The translations under genes were made by a program, and so were the position numbers. Source: Halomonas dongshanensis (GTDB lineage Bacteria; Pseudomonadota; Gammaproteobacteria; Pseudomonadales; Halomonadaceae). From it: a stretch of 64,000 nucleotides of DNA. The notes under the pieces were generated by a model. The model was not told the DNA's origin, did no database searches, and saw only the letters and a program-made list of their open reading frames with translations. The DNA lies in contig NZ_JAJISC010000010.1 of NCBI RefSeq assembly GCF_024790395.1, positions 1 through 64,000 of the forward strand, given 5' to 3'. Shown here one piece after another: positions 37,431-46,906 of the stretch; position 1 is the stretch's first letter; every line of letters starts with the position of its first letter.

Positions 37431-39008
37431 ATGCAAGACTCTCGTTCCAGTACATCCAACCGTGGCGTATTCGCGGGCGTCGACAAGACCATGGCCATTG
37501 CATCAACGGCCATGGTCGTGGCGTTCGTCCTCTTCTCCATTTTGCAGCCCTCGCTTGCCAACACCATCTACCTGAGCATCAAGGCCTTCATCGAGCAGCA
37601 GCTCGGCTGGTACTACATCTTGGTGGTCAACGTGGTGCTGTTCGTGACCGTCGGCATCATCGTTAGTCCATTCGGTAAGCTGCGTTTGGGGCGCGACCAC
37701 GAACGCCCCGAGTTTTCCAATTTCACCTGGTTCGCCATGCTCTTCAGCGCGGCGGTCGGCACGGGGCTGCTGTTCTGGAGCATCGCCGAGCCGCTCAACC
37801 ACCTGCAGGGCAACCCCTATATCGAAACTGCAGGTATCGCGCCCAACACGCTGCCTGCCGCGCAGACGGCGCTGACGCTGACGATTTTCCATTGGGGTCT
37901 GCACGGCTGGGCGATCTACATTCTGGTGGGCGTCATCCTGGCCTACTTCGCCTATCGGCATGATCTGCCGATGACCATTCGCTCGGCGTTCTATCCCGTG
38001 CTCGGCGAGCGCATCCACGGCCCCATCGGCCATGCCATCGACCTGCTGGCAATCTTCGCCACGCTGTTCGGCACGGCGACGACCCTGGGGCTTGGGGTGT
38101 CGCAGATGAACGCCGGACTCAATAGCCTTTTTGGCCTGGAGATCTCCAGCACCAACCAGGTATGGCTGGTGCTCGCCGTAACGGTGGCTGCCACGGTATC
38201 GGCGGTATCGGGGCTGAAGAAGGGTATTCGTCTGCTCAGCGAGTGGAATATCCACGTGAGCCTGATTCTTTTCGCCTTCTTCGTGCTGGCAGGGCCCACG
38301 GTGTTTCTGCTTACCGTCTTCACCACCAGCCTTGGTGACTACGCGAGCAACATCATCAGCATGGGCTTTTGGACCAACCCCGACCCCGAGAGCCAGTGGC
38401 AGGGCTGGTGGACGCTGTTCTATTGGGGCTGGTGGCTCTCCTGGGGCCCTTACGTTGGCATGTTCATCGCGCGTATCTCGCGTGGCAGAACCATTCGCCA
38501 AGTCCTGTTGGGCGGCATGGCGGCGGCCGTGCTCGGCGCGACCAGCTGGATCGTGATCTTCGGCGGCACGGCGCTGCATCTTCAGCTCTTCGGCGGCGTG
38601 GATCTGGCAAGCGTTGCGGTCGACGACATCACCACGGTGCTGTTCCAAACCATCGCCGCGCTCGATGTGCCATGGGCCACCGTTCCCATGATTGGCCTAG
38701 CCACACTGATGATCATCACCTGGTTCGTCACCTCGGCCGACTCCGGCACGCTGGTCATCTGCACCATTCTGGCCAAGGGCAGCCCGCACCCGCCGCAGCT
38801 CTATCGCGTGATCTGGGGCCTGGGGCTAGGCGCCACCGCTGCCGTACTGCTCATTGCAGGGGGGCTTGAAGCCCTGCAAACCGCGGCCATCGCCGCTGCA
38901 CTACCGTTCTCCGTCGCGCTCCTGGTCATGTGCTACTGCATGATCAAGGCACTGCGCGGAGAGAGCGCCGATCCCACCGTGGCGGCTCGGCTGAGCCAAC
39001 GCGATTAA
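37431..39008 (+). CDS. BCCT-family betaine/carnitine/choline-type transporter, probable trigonelline carrier
   Basis: 525 residues with 12 predicted membrane spans. The family signature GWWLSWGPYVGMFIARISRGR is present near residue 340, as are FSAAVGTGLLFWSIAEPLNHL and FHWGLHGWAIYILVG. BCCT carriers take up quaternary-ammonium betaines with Na+ or H+; trigonelline is such a betaine. Position in front of the oxygenase gene and behind operator C fits uptake of the substrate. Other substrates (glycine betaine, carnitine) cannot be excluded. Confidence 0.9.
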   Translation: MQDSRSSTSNRGVFAGVDKTMAIASTAMVVAFVLFSILQPSLANTIYLSIKAFIEQQLGWYYILVVNVVLFVTVGIIVSPFGKLRLGRDHERPEFSNFTWFAMLFSAAVGTGLLFWSIAEPLNHLQGNPYIETAGIAPNTLPAAQTALTLTIFHWGLHGWAIYILVGVILAYFAYRHDLPMTIRSAFYPVLGERIHGPIGHAIDLLAIFATLFGTATTLGLGVSQMNAGLNSLFGLEISSTNQVWLVLAVTVAATVSAVSGLKKGIRLLSEWNIHVSLILFAFFVLAGPTVFLLTVFTTSLGDYASNIISMGFWTNPDPESQWQGWWTLFYWGWWLSWGPYVGMFIARISRGRTIRQVLLGGMAAAVLGATSWIVIFGGTALHLQLFGGVDLASVAVDDITTVLFQTIAALDVPWATVPMIGLATLMIITWFVTSADSGTLVICTILAKGSPHPPQLYRVIWGLGLGATAAVLLIAGGLEALQTAAIAAALPFSVALLVMCYCMIKALRGESADPTVAARLSQRD

Positions 39009-39030
39009 TCCCGTCGTAGGAGAAGTGAAC

Positions 39031-40074
39031 ATGCAGTTTTCTCTATTCGTGCACATGGAACGCTATAGCGATCAGCCTTCACATCGTCAGCTTTTCGAAG
39101 AGCTGTGCGAGCTGGTGAAAATCGCCGAAGCGGGCGGCTTTCGTACGGCGTGGATCGGCGAGCACCATGGCATGCAGTACACCTCATCGCCCAGCCCCGT
39201 TGCGCAGCTGGCTTACCTGGCGGCCAAGACCGAGAAGATTCGCCTTGGGGCGGGCACCTTCGTGGCACCCTTCTGGGACCCCATTCGCTTGGCAGGCGAG
39301 GCCGCACTGCTGGACGTGATCAGCAACGGCCGTTTGGAGTTCGGCATCGCTCGAGGCGCCTATCAGTTCGAGTTCGACCGGCTGGTCGATGGCATGTCCG
39401 CCGCCGATGGCGGTAAGGCGCTGCGTGAAATGATCCCGGCGCTGCAGGGGCTGTGGGCGGGCGACTACGCCCACGAAGGCGAGGTGTACAACTTCCCCAT
39501 GACCACCAGCGTGCCGCAGCCGGTTCAAGGGCCGCGCCCGCCGATCTGGATTGCCGCGCGCGATCCCAACTCGCACGACTTCGCGGTCAAGAGCAACTGC
39601 AACGTGATGGTCACCGCGTTGATGAAGGGCGATGAAGAGGTGGAGGACCTGGCCAACAAGTTCAACGTCGCTTGCGCCAACCATCCTGATGTCTCGCGCC
39701 CCGACCTCATGCTGCTGCGTCACACCTATGTTCACGAAGAGAGCGACCCCGAAGGCTGGCGTAAAGGCGCCGAGGCGCTGAACCTGTTCTATCGCTACTT
39801 CCTTGCCTGGTTCAAGAACGACCAGCCCGGTAAAGGCGGCTTCTTCGATCCGGCGCCCCCCGAGGCGGTGGCCGACAACCCCGAGTTCAGCCTCGAAAGC
39901 CTGCGTCGCAACATGATGGTTGGCACGCCTAGTGAGATCGTCGAGCGCCTGAAACAGTACGAGAAACTGGGCTTCACCGAGTACAGCTTCTGGACCGACA
40001 ACACCTTGCCGTTCGAAGAAAAAAAGCGCTCGCTGGAGCTCTTCATCCGTGAGGTCGTACCGCACTTTCGTTGA
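39031..40074 (+). CDS. tgnB: Luciferase-like (LLM) flavin monooxygenase, TgnB-like oxygenase component
   Basis: 347 residues from ATG 39031 with AGGAG at 39018-39022; the GTG at 39025 is inside the spacer. The F420/FMN-dependent TIM-barrel family is shown by AEAGGFRTAWIGEHH, LAYLAAKTEKIRLGAGT, RLEFGIARGAYQFEFDRL and IWIAARDPNSHDFAV. In the trigonelline pathway TgnB with reduced flavin from TgnA opens the pyridinium ring. It follows the BCCT gene by 22 bp. Confidence 0.86.
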   Translation: MQFSLFVHMERYSDQPSHRQLFEELCELVKIAEAGGFRTAWIGEHHGMQYTSSPSPVAQLAYLAAKTEKIRLGAGTFVAPFWDPIRLAGEAALLDVISNGRLEFGIARGAYQFEFDRLVDGMSAADGGKALREMIPALQGLWAGDYAHEGEVYNFPMTTSVPQPVQGPRPPIWIAARDPNSHDFAVKSNCNVMVTALMKGDEEVEDLANKFNVACANHPDVSRPDLMLLRHTYVHEESDPEGWRKGAEALNLFYRYFLAWFKNDQPGKGGFFDPAPPEAVADNPEFSLESLRRNMMVGTPSEIVERLKQYEKLGFTEYSFWTDNTLPFEEKKRSLELFIREVVPHFR

Positions 40075-40129
40075 GCCTCGCTTGCGATCACACGCGATAC
40101 CGCTCTGAGCCAACTCGGGAAGATGACAC

Positions 40130-41593
40130 ATGACATTAACGCTTAACGATCCGAGCCTTCTGCAGACGCACGCCTATATCGACGGGCAGTGGGTCGAAGG
40201 CACCGATGGCGCCCGCTTCGACGTCCTCAATCCGGCCACCGGCGAGCGCATCGCTCAGGTGGCAAGCGTCGGCGTTGCCGAAACCCGGCGCGCCATCGAA
40301 GCCGCCGAGCGTGCTTTGTCCGCCTGGCAAGCCAAGACGGCGAAAGAGCGCAGTACGCTGCTGCGCCGCTGGCACGACCTGATGCTGGCGCACCAGGAAG
40401 ATCTGGCGCTGATCATGACCAGCGAGCAGGGCAAGCCGTTGGCCGAGGCGCGGGGCGAAGTCGCCTATGGCGCCTCCTATATCGAGTGGTTCGCCGAAGA
40501 GGGGCGACGCACCTACGGCGACGTGATTCCCTCGGTTGCCAACGACCGCCGGCTGCTTGCCATCAAGCAGCCGGTGGGCGTGGTCGCGGCCATCACGCCG
40601 TGGAACTTCCCCAACGCCATGCTGGCGCGTAAGGCTGCTCCGGCGCTGGCGGCAGGCTGCACGTTCGTCATGAAACCTGCCTCCGAAACGCCGCTTTCGG
40701 CGCTGGCCATGGTGGTGCTCGCCGAGCGCGCGGGTATTCCGCCGGGCGTGATCAACCTGGTCGCGGGAGAGCGCTCCTCCGAGATCGGCGGTGAGCTGAC
40801 CGCCAACCCACGGGTGCGCAAGGTGTCGTTCACCGGGTCGACGGCGATCGGCAAGCTACTGCTCAAGCAGTGCGCCGATACGGTCAAAAAGGCCTCGATG
40901 GAGCTTGGCGGCAACGCCCCGGTACTGATCTTCGATGACGCCGATCTCGACGAAGCCGTTGCTGGCGCCTTGGCCTCCAAGTACCGCAACGCCGGGCAGA
41001 CCTGCATCTGCGCCAACCGTATCCTCGTTCAGAGCAGTATCTACGACGTCTTCGTCGAGAAGTTCACCGCGGCCGTCGAAGGGCTGAAACTGGGTAACGG
41101 AACCGAAGAGGGCGTCACCATCGGGCCGCTGATTCACGCTAAAGCGGCGAAGAACGTTCACGCCATGGTCACTGAAGCGCTGGAGCAGGGCGCCAAGGTA
41201 GCCACCGGCGGGCAGATCGACGAGCGCGGCGAGTGTTTCTACACCCCCACGGTGCTGACCCATGTCAACCGCGACATGCGCGTCTTTCGCGATGAGATCT
41301 TTGGCCCCGTGGCGCCGATCTTCCGCTTCGAGGACGAAGCCGATGCCGTCGCCATGGCCAACGACACCGAGGTGGGCCTGGCTTCGTACCTCTATACCCG
41401 CGATCTCGGCCGCGCCTGGCGCGTCTCCGAGCGCCTGGAGTACGGCATGGTCGGCGTCAACGAGGTCGGCATCTCCAGTGAGGTCGTTCCCTTCGGCGGC
41501 ATCAAGGAGTCGGGGCTTGGCCGCGAAGGCTCCAAATATGGCCTCGATGACTACATGGAGATCAAGTACATCTGTATGGGGGGATTGAGCTAA
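40130..41593 (+). CDS. tgnE: NAD(P)-dependent succinate-semialdehyde dehydrogenase, GabD/TgnE-like
   Basis: 487 residues. Cys nucleophile in NAGQTCICANR and Glu in ELGGNAPVL. The segments MTSEQGKPLAEARGEV, ITPWNFPNAMLARK and TEVGLASYLYTRDLGR are typical of the GabD succinate-semialdehyde dehydrogenase group, which helps tell it from the other ALDH here. Oxidises succinate semialdehyde to succinate, the exit of the trigonelline pathway to the TCA cycle. It follows the oxygenase by 55 bp and has a terminator after it. Confidence 0.88.
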   Translation: MTLTLNDPSLLQTHAYIDGQWVEGTDGARFDVLNPATGERIAQVASVGVAETRRAIEAAERALSAWQAKTAKERSTLLRRWHDLMLAHQEDLALIMTSEQGKPLAEARGEVAYGASYIEWFAEEGRRTYGDVIPSVANDRRLLAIKQPVGVVAAITPWNFPNAMLARKAAPALAAGCTFVMKPASETPLSALAMVVLAERAGIPPGVINLVAGERSSEIGGELTANPRVRKVSFTGSTAIGKLLLKQCADTVKKASMELGGNAPVLIFDDADLDEAVAGALASKYRNAGQTCICANRILVQSSIYDVFVEKFTAAVEGLKLGNGTEEGVTIGPLIHAKAAKNVHAMVTEALEQGAKVATGGQIDERGECFYTPTVLTHVNRDMRVFRDEIFGPVAPIFRFEDEADAVAMANDTEVGLASYLYTRDLGRAWRVSERLEYGMVGVNEVGISSEVVPFGGIKESGLGREGSKYGLDDYMEIKYICMGGLS

Positions 41594-41603
41594 GGGTAAC
41601 GGG

Positions 41604-41624
41604 CGAGGCGTCATGGGCGCCTCG
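41604..41624. terminator. Hairpin after tgnE, before convergent XRE gene
   Basis: CGAGGCG (41604-41610), loop of 7, CGCCTCG (41618-41624), followed by TCTCTGTTT. A 7-bp GC-rich stem between convergent genes. Confidence 0.55.
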
Positions 41625-41649
41625 TCTCTGTTTGGGGCTACGTTATGGT

Positions 41650-42267
41650 TCAGCGCTGCTCATCGTCATCGTAGTGAATGATCGAGAGTAGCCGGATGGG
41701 GACTTCGAGCAGCGTCTCAGGGCCATGGGGCACGGCGGCATCGAAAGCTAGGCTGTCGCCTGGACCCATGGTGTAGAAGTGCTGGCCATGGCGATAGATC
41801 AAACGGCCTTCGAGTAGGTAGATGAACTCGTGCCCTGCGTGGCTGAAGTTGGGGAATACTTCGCTGGCATCGTCCATGGTGATCAAGAAGGGCTCGTAGC
41901 GCTTCTTGGGCCCCTGGTTATAGCTCAATAGCTGGTAGGTGTGCCCCACTTCGGTGCCGGTGCGTACGACCTCAAGCCCCTCGCCCGATTTGACGTGCTG
42001 TGCACCGCGCCCGCCCAGATCGAAGTCGCTGAATAGCTGCGAAATCGGCAAGCCCACGGCGGTACATAAACGGTGCAGCGTATCCAAACTGGTCGACACC
42101 TGGGCATTTTCGACTTTACTGACCATGCCCTGGCTGACCCCAGCGATACGCGCGACATCGGATATCTTATAACCCTGTGAAACGCGTTTGCGCTTGAGTG
42201 CTCGGGCGATGTGCTGCTCCATGCTCAGGCGCGTTTGTTGTTTGTCAGTGGTGATCTTATCGTTCAT
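41650..42267 (-). CDS. XRE-family regulator with C-terminal cupin domain
   Basis: 205 residues from ATG 42267 (the GTG at 42318 lacks support). HTH_3 domain (about 20-75: LKRKRVSQGYKISDVARIAGVSQGMVSKVENAQ) joined to a cupin domain with HEFIYLLEGRLIYRHGQHFYTMGPGDS (in parts) and a conserved VPHGPE. Cupin-XRE proteins sense small organic molecules such as amino acids or polyamines and regulate catabolism or one-carbon genes. It sits between the tgn and mgd clusters, and which promoter it controls is not visible. Confidence 0.85.
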   Translation of the reverse strand: MNDKITTDKQQTRLSMEQHIARALKRKRVSQGYKISDVARIAGVSQGMVSKVENAQVSTSLDTLHRLCTAVGLPISQLFSDFDLGGRGAQHVKSGEGLEVVRTGTEVGHTYQLLSYNQGPKKRYEPFLITMDDASEVFPNFSHAGHEFIYLLEGRLIYRHGQHFYTMGPGDSLAFDAAVPHGPETLLEVPIRLLSIIHYDDDEQR

Positions 42268-42455
42268 GGCCCCGCCAGCTTCCCTAACGCCTGGTGAGGG
42301 CGCGTACGTCGATATCACACGGCATTGCTGCCGTGGACAGCATAGCGGTTCGGCTTGCTGAGTGCATCATCGCTGCTTTCTGCCTCTGCCCACGTTGATG
42401 TGACGGGCGCGTCTTCACCTATCCGATACACTTTCACCTTTTCCTTTCGCCCCCC

Positions 42456-43238
42456 TCAAGCGCTCTGCGCCTTACCCAATTCAAACGAGATCTTCTCAGC
42501 CGTTCTGGTCAGCTGCGCTGTGAGTCCTTGGCGGTAGCGTTCGTCGCCCATCAGGGTATCGGGACCAGAAACGTTGATGGCTGCAACGACTTGGCCCCGG
42601 TAGTTGCTCAGGCCCGTGGCGATCGCCGTAGCGTAGTCCGAACGGTGTACTACCTTGCCGTTGCGGCGGTCGGCGGCGATCACGCTCTTGAGTTCGGGAA
42701 GGGTGCGCGGCGCCGGGGGCGGATAGTCATCCAAGCGCACGTCGCGGTAGAGCGCGTCGAGCTGGCGCTCGCTGAGATCCGTCAGCAGCACGCGGCCCAT
42801 GGCGCAGCTATGGCACGCGATGCGGGTGCCTATGGGCACGTTGACCGATAGGCGCTGGGAGGCAAAAGCGCGATGCACGTAAACGGCTTCGCGGCCTTCG
42901 CGCACGCTAAGGTGGCACGACATCGACACGCTATCGCGCAGCTCGCTCAGGTGCGGCATGGCGATCTCCACGATGTCGCGACTGGCGAGGTAGTTGAAGC
43001 CGTTGGAGATGACCTGCGGCCCCAGCTGATAGGTGTTTTTGGCCACTTTATCCAGGTAGCGCATCTCGGTCAGGGTCGTGACGATACGGTAGATGGACGA
43101 GGTGGTAACACCCAGGGCATCCGCGAACTCTTGAGTCGTCAGCACGCGTCGGCGCTGGTCGAAGAGTTCGATAATTCGTAGCCCCCGCTGTAAGGCGGGG
43201 ACCGTATAGTCGTTCTCTTTTCCGCTTAGGTACGCCAT
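42456..43238 (-). CDS. IclR-family regulator
   Basis: 260 residues from ATG 43238, which has GGAGG 7 nt upstream. An earlier ATG at 43265 overlaps the mgdD stop but has a weaker site. N-terminal winged helix (RGLRIIELFDQRRRVLTTQEFADALGVTTSSIYRIVTTL, in parts) and effector domain with HLSVREGREAVYVHR and PIGTRIACHSCAMGRVLL. It is the last gene of the purU-folD-mgdABCD row, so it probably regulates methylamine or N-methylglutamate use (inference). Confidence 0.88.
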   Translation of the reverse strand: MAYLSGKENDYTVPALQRGLRIIELFDQRRRVLTTQEFADALGVTTSSIYRIVTTLTEMRYLDKVAKNTYQLGPQVISNGFNYLASRDIVEIAMPHLSELRDSVSMSCHLSVREGREAVYVHRAFASQRLSVNVPIGTRIACHSCAMGRVLLTDLSERQLDALYRDVRLDDYPPPAPRTLPELKSVIAADRRNGKVVHRSDYATAIATGLSNYRGQVVAAINVSGPDTLMGDERYRQGLTAQLTRTAEKISFELGKAQSA

Positions 43239-43261
43239 ATGAGCGCCTCCGTATGCGTCGA

Positions 43262-43954
43262 TCATCCCGCAATGGCGAGATAATCCATCAGCCCAAGACG
43301 CGCGCCGTCGAACTCGTCGATGGCATCTTCCAGCACCGACCAGAGGTAGGTAGCGGAGGCGCTATCCATCAACAGATAAAAGCAGGGGCGTGATGCGGTG
43401 CTGGCGTTGATCACGATGGCGTTGATTCGGGCAACCGAGGTCTGCGCCACGCCTCCCACGGGGAAAGCTGCTGGCGAGAGGTCGACGCCGCAGAGCTTGG
43501 CCATGACCTCGGCGACGCAGTGTCCCGTCAGCGCCAGCCAGCCGTGGGTATCCTGGCGGGGAAGCAAGTAGCAGCCGGGCCCTGGCCTCAACGGCTGCTC
43601 GCTATCGGCCCAGGGCGAAGGCGTCAGGCTTGGGGCACCGAGCAGCAGGAACTCGCTGGCAGAGAGCTGGGCGATCAGGCTTCCCTCCGGCTGAAAAGAG
43701 GCGGTATTGGGCCGCTCGGGAAGGCAATACCCCTGTTGTATCAGCGCCTGAGCGGCGTTAGGGCCGCGCAGGCCCAAGCGCGGCAGGGCACTTGCGTCCA
43801 GCAGGGCGCAGCGGTCGAGCTGACCGCGCCTTGCGTTGGCTGCGTCGGGCGTTGCGGCGGCAAGGGTATAGCCGTTGAGATGCACAACGTCGTCATCGGC
43901 TTTCAGGGTAGGCGTAAGCGGCGTTCGTTTGGCGGTGAAGATCGCGTGGGGCAT
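43262..43954 (-). CDS. mgdD: N-methylglutamate dehydrogenase subunit D (SoxG-like)
   Basis: 230 residues resembling sarcosine oxidase gamma subunit: GLRGPNAAQALIQQGYCLP near the start, WLALTGHCVAEVMAKLCGVDL and ARINAIVINA near the C-terminus. Smallest of the folate-domain-like parts of the heterotetramer that demethylates N-methylglutamate. It begins 3 bp after mgdC ends. The gene order SoxB-D-A-G-like matches the mgdABCD order described for methylamine-using bacteria. Confidence 0.85.
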   Translation of the reverse strand: MPHAIFTAKRTPLTPTLKADDDVVHLNGYTLAAATPDAANARRGQLDRCALLDASALPRLGLRGPNAAQALIQQGYCLPERPNTASFQPEGSLIAQLSASEFLLLGAPSLTPSPWADSEQPLRPGPGCYLLPRQDTHGWLALTGHCVAEVMAKLCGVDLSPAAFPVGGVAQTSVARINAIVINASTASRPCFYLLMDSASATYLWSVLEDAIDEFDGARLGLMDYLAIAG

Positions 43955-43957
43955 GGC

Positions 43958-46906
43958 TCACAGCTCCTGACGCTGGTTGTCGGGATCGAAGAAAGGCAGT
44001 GCAACGACGTCTGCCGTCACCGTTTCTCCCCCTTCGGTACGAATGGTGATGCGCTGACCGGGCTCGCCGCGCTCTGGGGCGGCATAGGCCAGGCCGATGA
44101 TGGCGTCGAGCGTGGGCGAGTATTCGCACGAGGTGACGTTGCCGCTGATGCGTTCACCCTCCAGTACCAAGTGGCCTTCCAGTGGTTTGGCGCTGGTAGA
44201 GGGGAGGCGAAAGCCGACCAGCCGCCGCAGAGGAGGGTGGCTGTGTAGAATGTCCACCGCGCGGCGGCCGACGAAGAAAGGCTTGGTGCGGTTGACCGCC
44301 CAGCCCATGTTGATCTCGAAGGGATGACTCATGCCATCGGTGTCCTGGCCGATGATCACGTGACCTTTTTCCAGGCGCAAAAGGCGCTGCGCCTCCACGC
44401 CAAAGGGACGCAGTTCAAGATCCTTGCCCGCTTCCATCAGCGTATCCCAGAGGTATTCGCCGTAGCGCGAAGGGACGTGCAGCTCAAAGCCGAGCTCGCC
44501 GACGAAGCCGACGCGGAGCAAATAGGCGGGCGCCTCCCCGATGAAACCTTCGCGCAGCCCCAGATAAGGGAAGGCCTCGGCGGAGAGGTCGACGCCCGTG
44601 CAAACCCGTTCCAATAGCTGTCTTGCGAGCGGCCCCGCGACATTGACGGCGGCATAGGCCGAGGTAACGTTGGCGATATCCACGTCGAGGCGCCACTGAG
44701 CGTTCCACTGCAGCATGCTCTGATAGACGCGCCCAACGCCGCTTGTGGTGGCGGTGACGTAGAAGTGATCCTCGGCAAGCCGACAGGAGACGCCATCGTC
44801 GATCACCACGCCCTGCTCGTTGGTCATGGCAGCGTAGCGCGTACGTCCAATGGGCTGCTTGAGAAAGCCGAAGGTATAGATGCGGTTGATGAACTCGGCG
44901 GCATCCGGGCCGCGTACTTCGATACCGCCCAAGGTGGAGACATCGATGATGCCGACCTTTTCGCGCACGTGGCGCGCCTCCTCCTGCTGGCAGCGCAGGC
45001 GCTCCAGCGTCCCCGCGCGGCTGGGGTAGTACGCCGGACGTTGCCAATCTCCGGCGGGCATCATGTGTGCCCCAAGTTCGACGTGGCGGCGATGCATCGG
45101 CGTTTGCCGGAAAGGATCGAAGTGACGCCCGGCCAAATGCGCCAGGGTCTCGGCGGCAAACGGCGGCCTTGCCGTGGTGACGCCGGTGTCGCTGACGCTT
45201 CGTTCGGTGGCTGCGGCCACCAAGCGCGCGGTCGGCAGCGCCGAGTGACGCCCTTGAGAGGGGCCCATGCCCACGGTCGAGAAGCGTTTGACCAGCTGGA
45301 CATCGCGGTAGCCGTGGCGCGTGGCATTGATGATATCGGCGATCTGCAGATCCTCGTCGAAATCGACGAACTCCTTGCCCTTGGGGTGAGCGAACATCGG
45401 CCAGGGGTAATTGACCTGCTCGAGCGCTCCCTTGGGCGCATCGAGTACATCGACCTGATGGCCGAGGTCTCGCAGCGCCTGAGTGGCGGCGCGGGCGCCA
45501 TCGTGGACGACCCGATCAAGCGCGTGGAAGCCGTTGGCCGAGCCTGCCACATAGAGACGTTTGGGGAGCCCAGAAATAGCGAATTGGGCCGTCTCATCGC
45601 AGTAGCTGAGCTTGCCTCCGGCTTGGCACAGAAGCTGATAGGCGGGCATGTAGCCTGCGCTCATGCAGACCACGTCGCAGGCGATGTCGGTACGTGCCTC
45701 GCCGACTTCTCCGCGTCCGGCAATCGGGCGCAGCTCGACGCCGGTCACGCGGTGATGTGCCTTGGCGTGGTGGGCCTCGAAAATGGTGTGCTCGCGATAG
45801 CGCGCGATCCCCTGAGCCTCGACGGCATCGCCTAGCTTTGTCTCGTTGGGCGCGGCGCGCATATCGACCAGCGCGGCCACCTCGACGCCCTGCTCGACGA
45901 GATCCAGGGCTGCGAGGTAGCCATCGTCGTTGCCTGTTAGCACGACGGCGCGCTGGCCGGGTTTGATGGCGTAGTGGCGCATCAAACGCTGTGCGGCGCT
46001 GGCGAGCATGATGCCGGGCAGATCGTTGTTACGGAAGATAGCGGGCTGATCGAACGCACCCGAGGCAACGATGCACGCTTTAGCGCGCACCTTGTAAAGG
46101 CGCCTGCCCTGGATGACGGGCAGGTAGTGGTCCTTGAACCAGCCATTGCAGGTGGCGTTACACAGCAGACGAATGTTGTCGTGCGCCTCCACTTCAGCCA
46201 CAAGATCGTCAAGAAGCCGTTCTGAGGGCGCCGTGTCGGTGGCGAAGCGAGCGTAGGTGAGCGCGCCGCCAAGCTCGGGCTCTTGCTCGATGAGCAGCAC
46301 GCGGGCGCCCCCATCGGCAGCCGTGAGCGCGGCCTTGAGACCTGCAGGGCCGCTGCCAACGACGGCTACATCAGCGAACAGATAGGCCTTGTCGTGGTAG
46401 CCCGCGTCGGCATCGAGATCAAAGACGCCCAGCCCTGCTTTCTTGCGAATCAGCGGCTCCCAGTACTTCCACACTCCTTTAGGCTTGTAAAAAGCGCGGT
46501 AGTAGAACCCGACCGGCATGAACTTGGCCAAGGCGCCTAGCTTCATGTCACGGTCGGCATCGAGGCTACCGGCGTAGTTCTGGCCGTAGACGCTCAAGCC
46601 CTCGGTTAGCGGCTGTGTATCGGCCAGCACGTTGGGCTCATCGGGCAGCTGTACCAGCGTATTGGCGTCCTGGCCTGCAAGGGTTAGCGGGCCACGCGGG
46701 CGGTGGTACTTGAACGAGCGCGACAGCAGATAACGGCCGTTGGCGATCAGCGCGCTGGCAAGGGTATCCCCCGCGTAGCCAGCATAAGGCGTGCCTTCGA
46801 ATTGAAAGCGTCGTGGCGCTTGGCGATCGATCCGCCGTCCCATGGGGGCTGCAAGGCGGTCGGTGGCGGTATCATGCAAAGCGGCGGGCGGTTCATAGCG
46901 GTTCAT
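43958..46906 (-). CDS. mgdC: N-methylglutamate dehydrogenase subunit C (SoxA-like alpha subunit)
   Basis: 982 residues. N-terminal sarcosine-oxidase-alpha region with YAGDTLASALIANG and SFKYHRPRGP (about 40-75), then a FAD/NAD-binding Rossmann segment DVAVVGSGPAGLKAALTAA (about 179-197). The C-terminal ~390 residues are an aminomethyltransferase (GcvT)-like folate-binding domain with GLGVFDL/GIIDVSTLGGIEVRGPDAAEF. Demethylates N-methylglutamate to glutamate and transfers the methyl carbon to tetrahydrofolate as methylene. Overlaps the mgdB stop by 4 nt. Confidence 0.9.
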   Translation of the reverse strand: MNRYEPPAALHDTATDRLAAPMGRRIDRQAPRRFQFEGTPYAGYAGDTLASALIANGRYLLSRSFKYHRPRGPLTLAGQDANTLVQLPDEPNVLADTQPLTEGLSVYGQNYAGSLDADRDMKLGALAKFMPVGFYYRAFYKPKGVWKYWEPLIRKKAGLGVFDLDADAGYHDKAYLFADVAVVGSGPAGLKAALTAADGGARVLLIEQEPELGGALTYARFATDTAPSERLLDDLVAEVEAHDNIRLLCNATCNGWFKDHYLPVIQGRRLYKVRAKACIVASGAFDQPAIFRNNDLPGIMLASAAQRLMRHYAIKPGQRAVVLTGNDDGYLAALDLVEQGVEVAALVDMRAAPNETKLGDAVEAQGIARYREHTIFEAHHAKAHHRVTGVELRPIAGRGEVGEARTDIACDVVCMSAGYMPAYQLLCQAGGKLSYCDETAQFAISGLPKRLYVAGSANGFHALDRVVHDGARAATQALRDLGHQVDVLDAPKGALEQVNYPWPMFAHPKGKEFVDFDEDLQIADIINATRHGYRDVQLVKRFSTVGMGPSQGRHSALPTARLVAAATERSVSDTGVTTARPPFAAETLAHLAGRHFDPFRQTPMHRRHVELGAHMMPAGDWQRPAYYPSRAGTLERLRCQQEEARHVREKVGIIDVSTLGGIEVRGPDAAEFINRIYTFGFLKQPIGRTRYAAMTNEQGVVIDDGVSCRLAEDHFYVTATTSGVGRVYQSMLQWNAQWRLDVDIANVTSAYAAVNVAGPLARQLLERVCTGVDLSAEAFPYLGLREGFIGEAPAYLLRVGFVGELGFELHVPSRYGEYLWDTLMEAGKDLELRPFGVEAQRLLRLEKGHVIIGQDTDGMSHPFEINMGWAVNRTKPFFVGRRAVDILHSHPPLRRLVGFRLPSTSAKPLEGHLVLEGERISGNVTSCEYSPTLDAIIGLAYAAPERGEPGQRITIRTEGGETVTADVVALPFFDPDNQRQEL

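Noticed and set aside
37503-38648. Long minus-strand frame opposite the BCCT gene (381 residues)
   Set aside because: His/Gln/Glu/Arg-rich shadow of hydrophobic codons; no start site.
39184-40131. Minus-strand frame opposite the LLM oxygenase (315 residues)
   Set aside because: Shadow frame; the plus-strand gene has clear family motifs and ribosome site.
42318-42335. Hairpin CACGGCA/TGCCGTG between iclR and the XRE gene as terminator
   Set aside because: Short stem with no T run on the minus strand; it may equally be a 5' leader element of the XRE gene, so not called.
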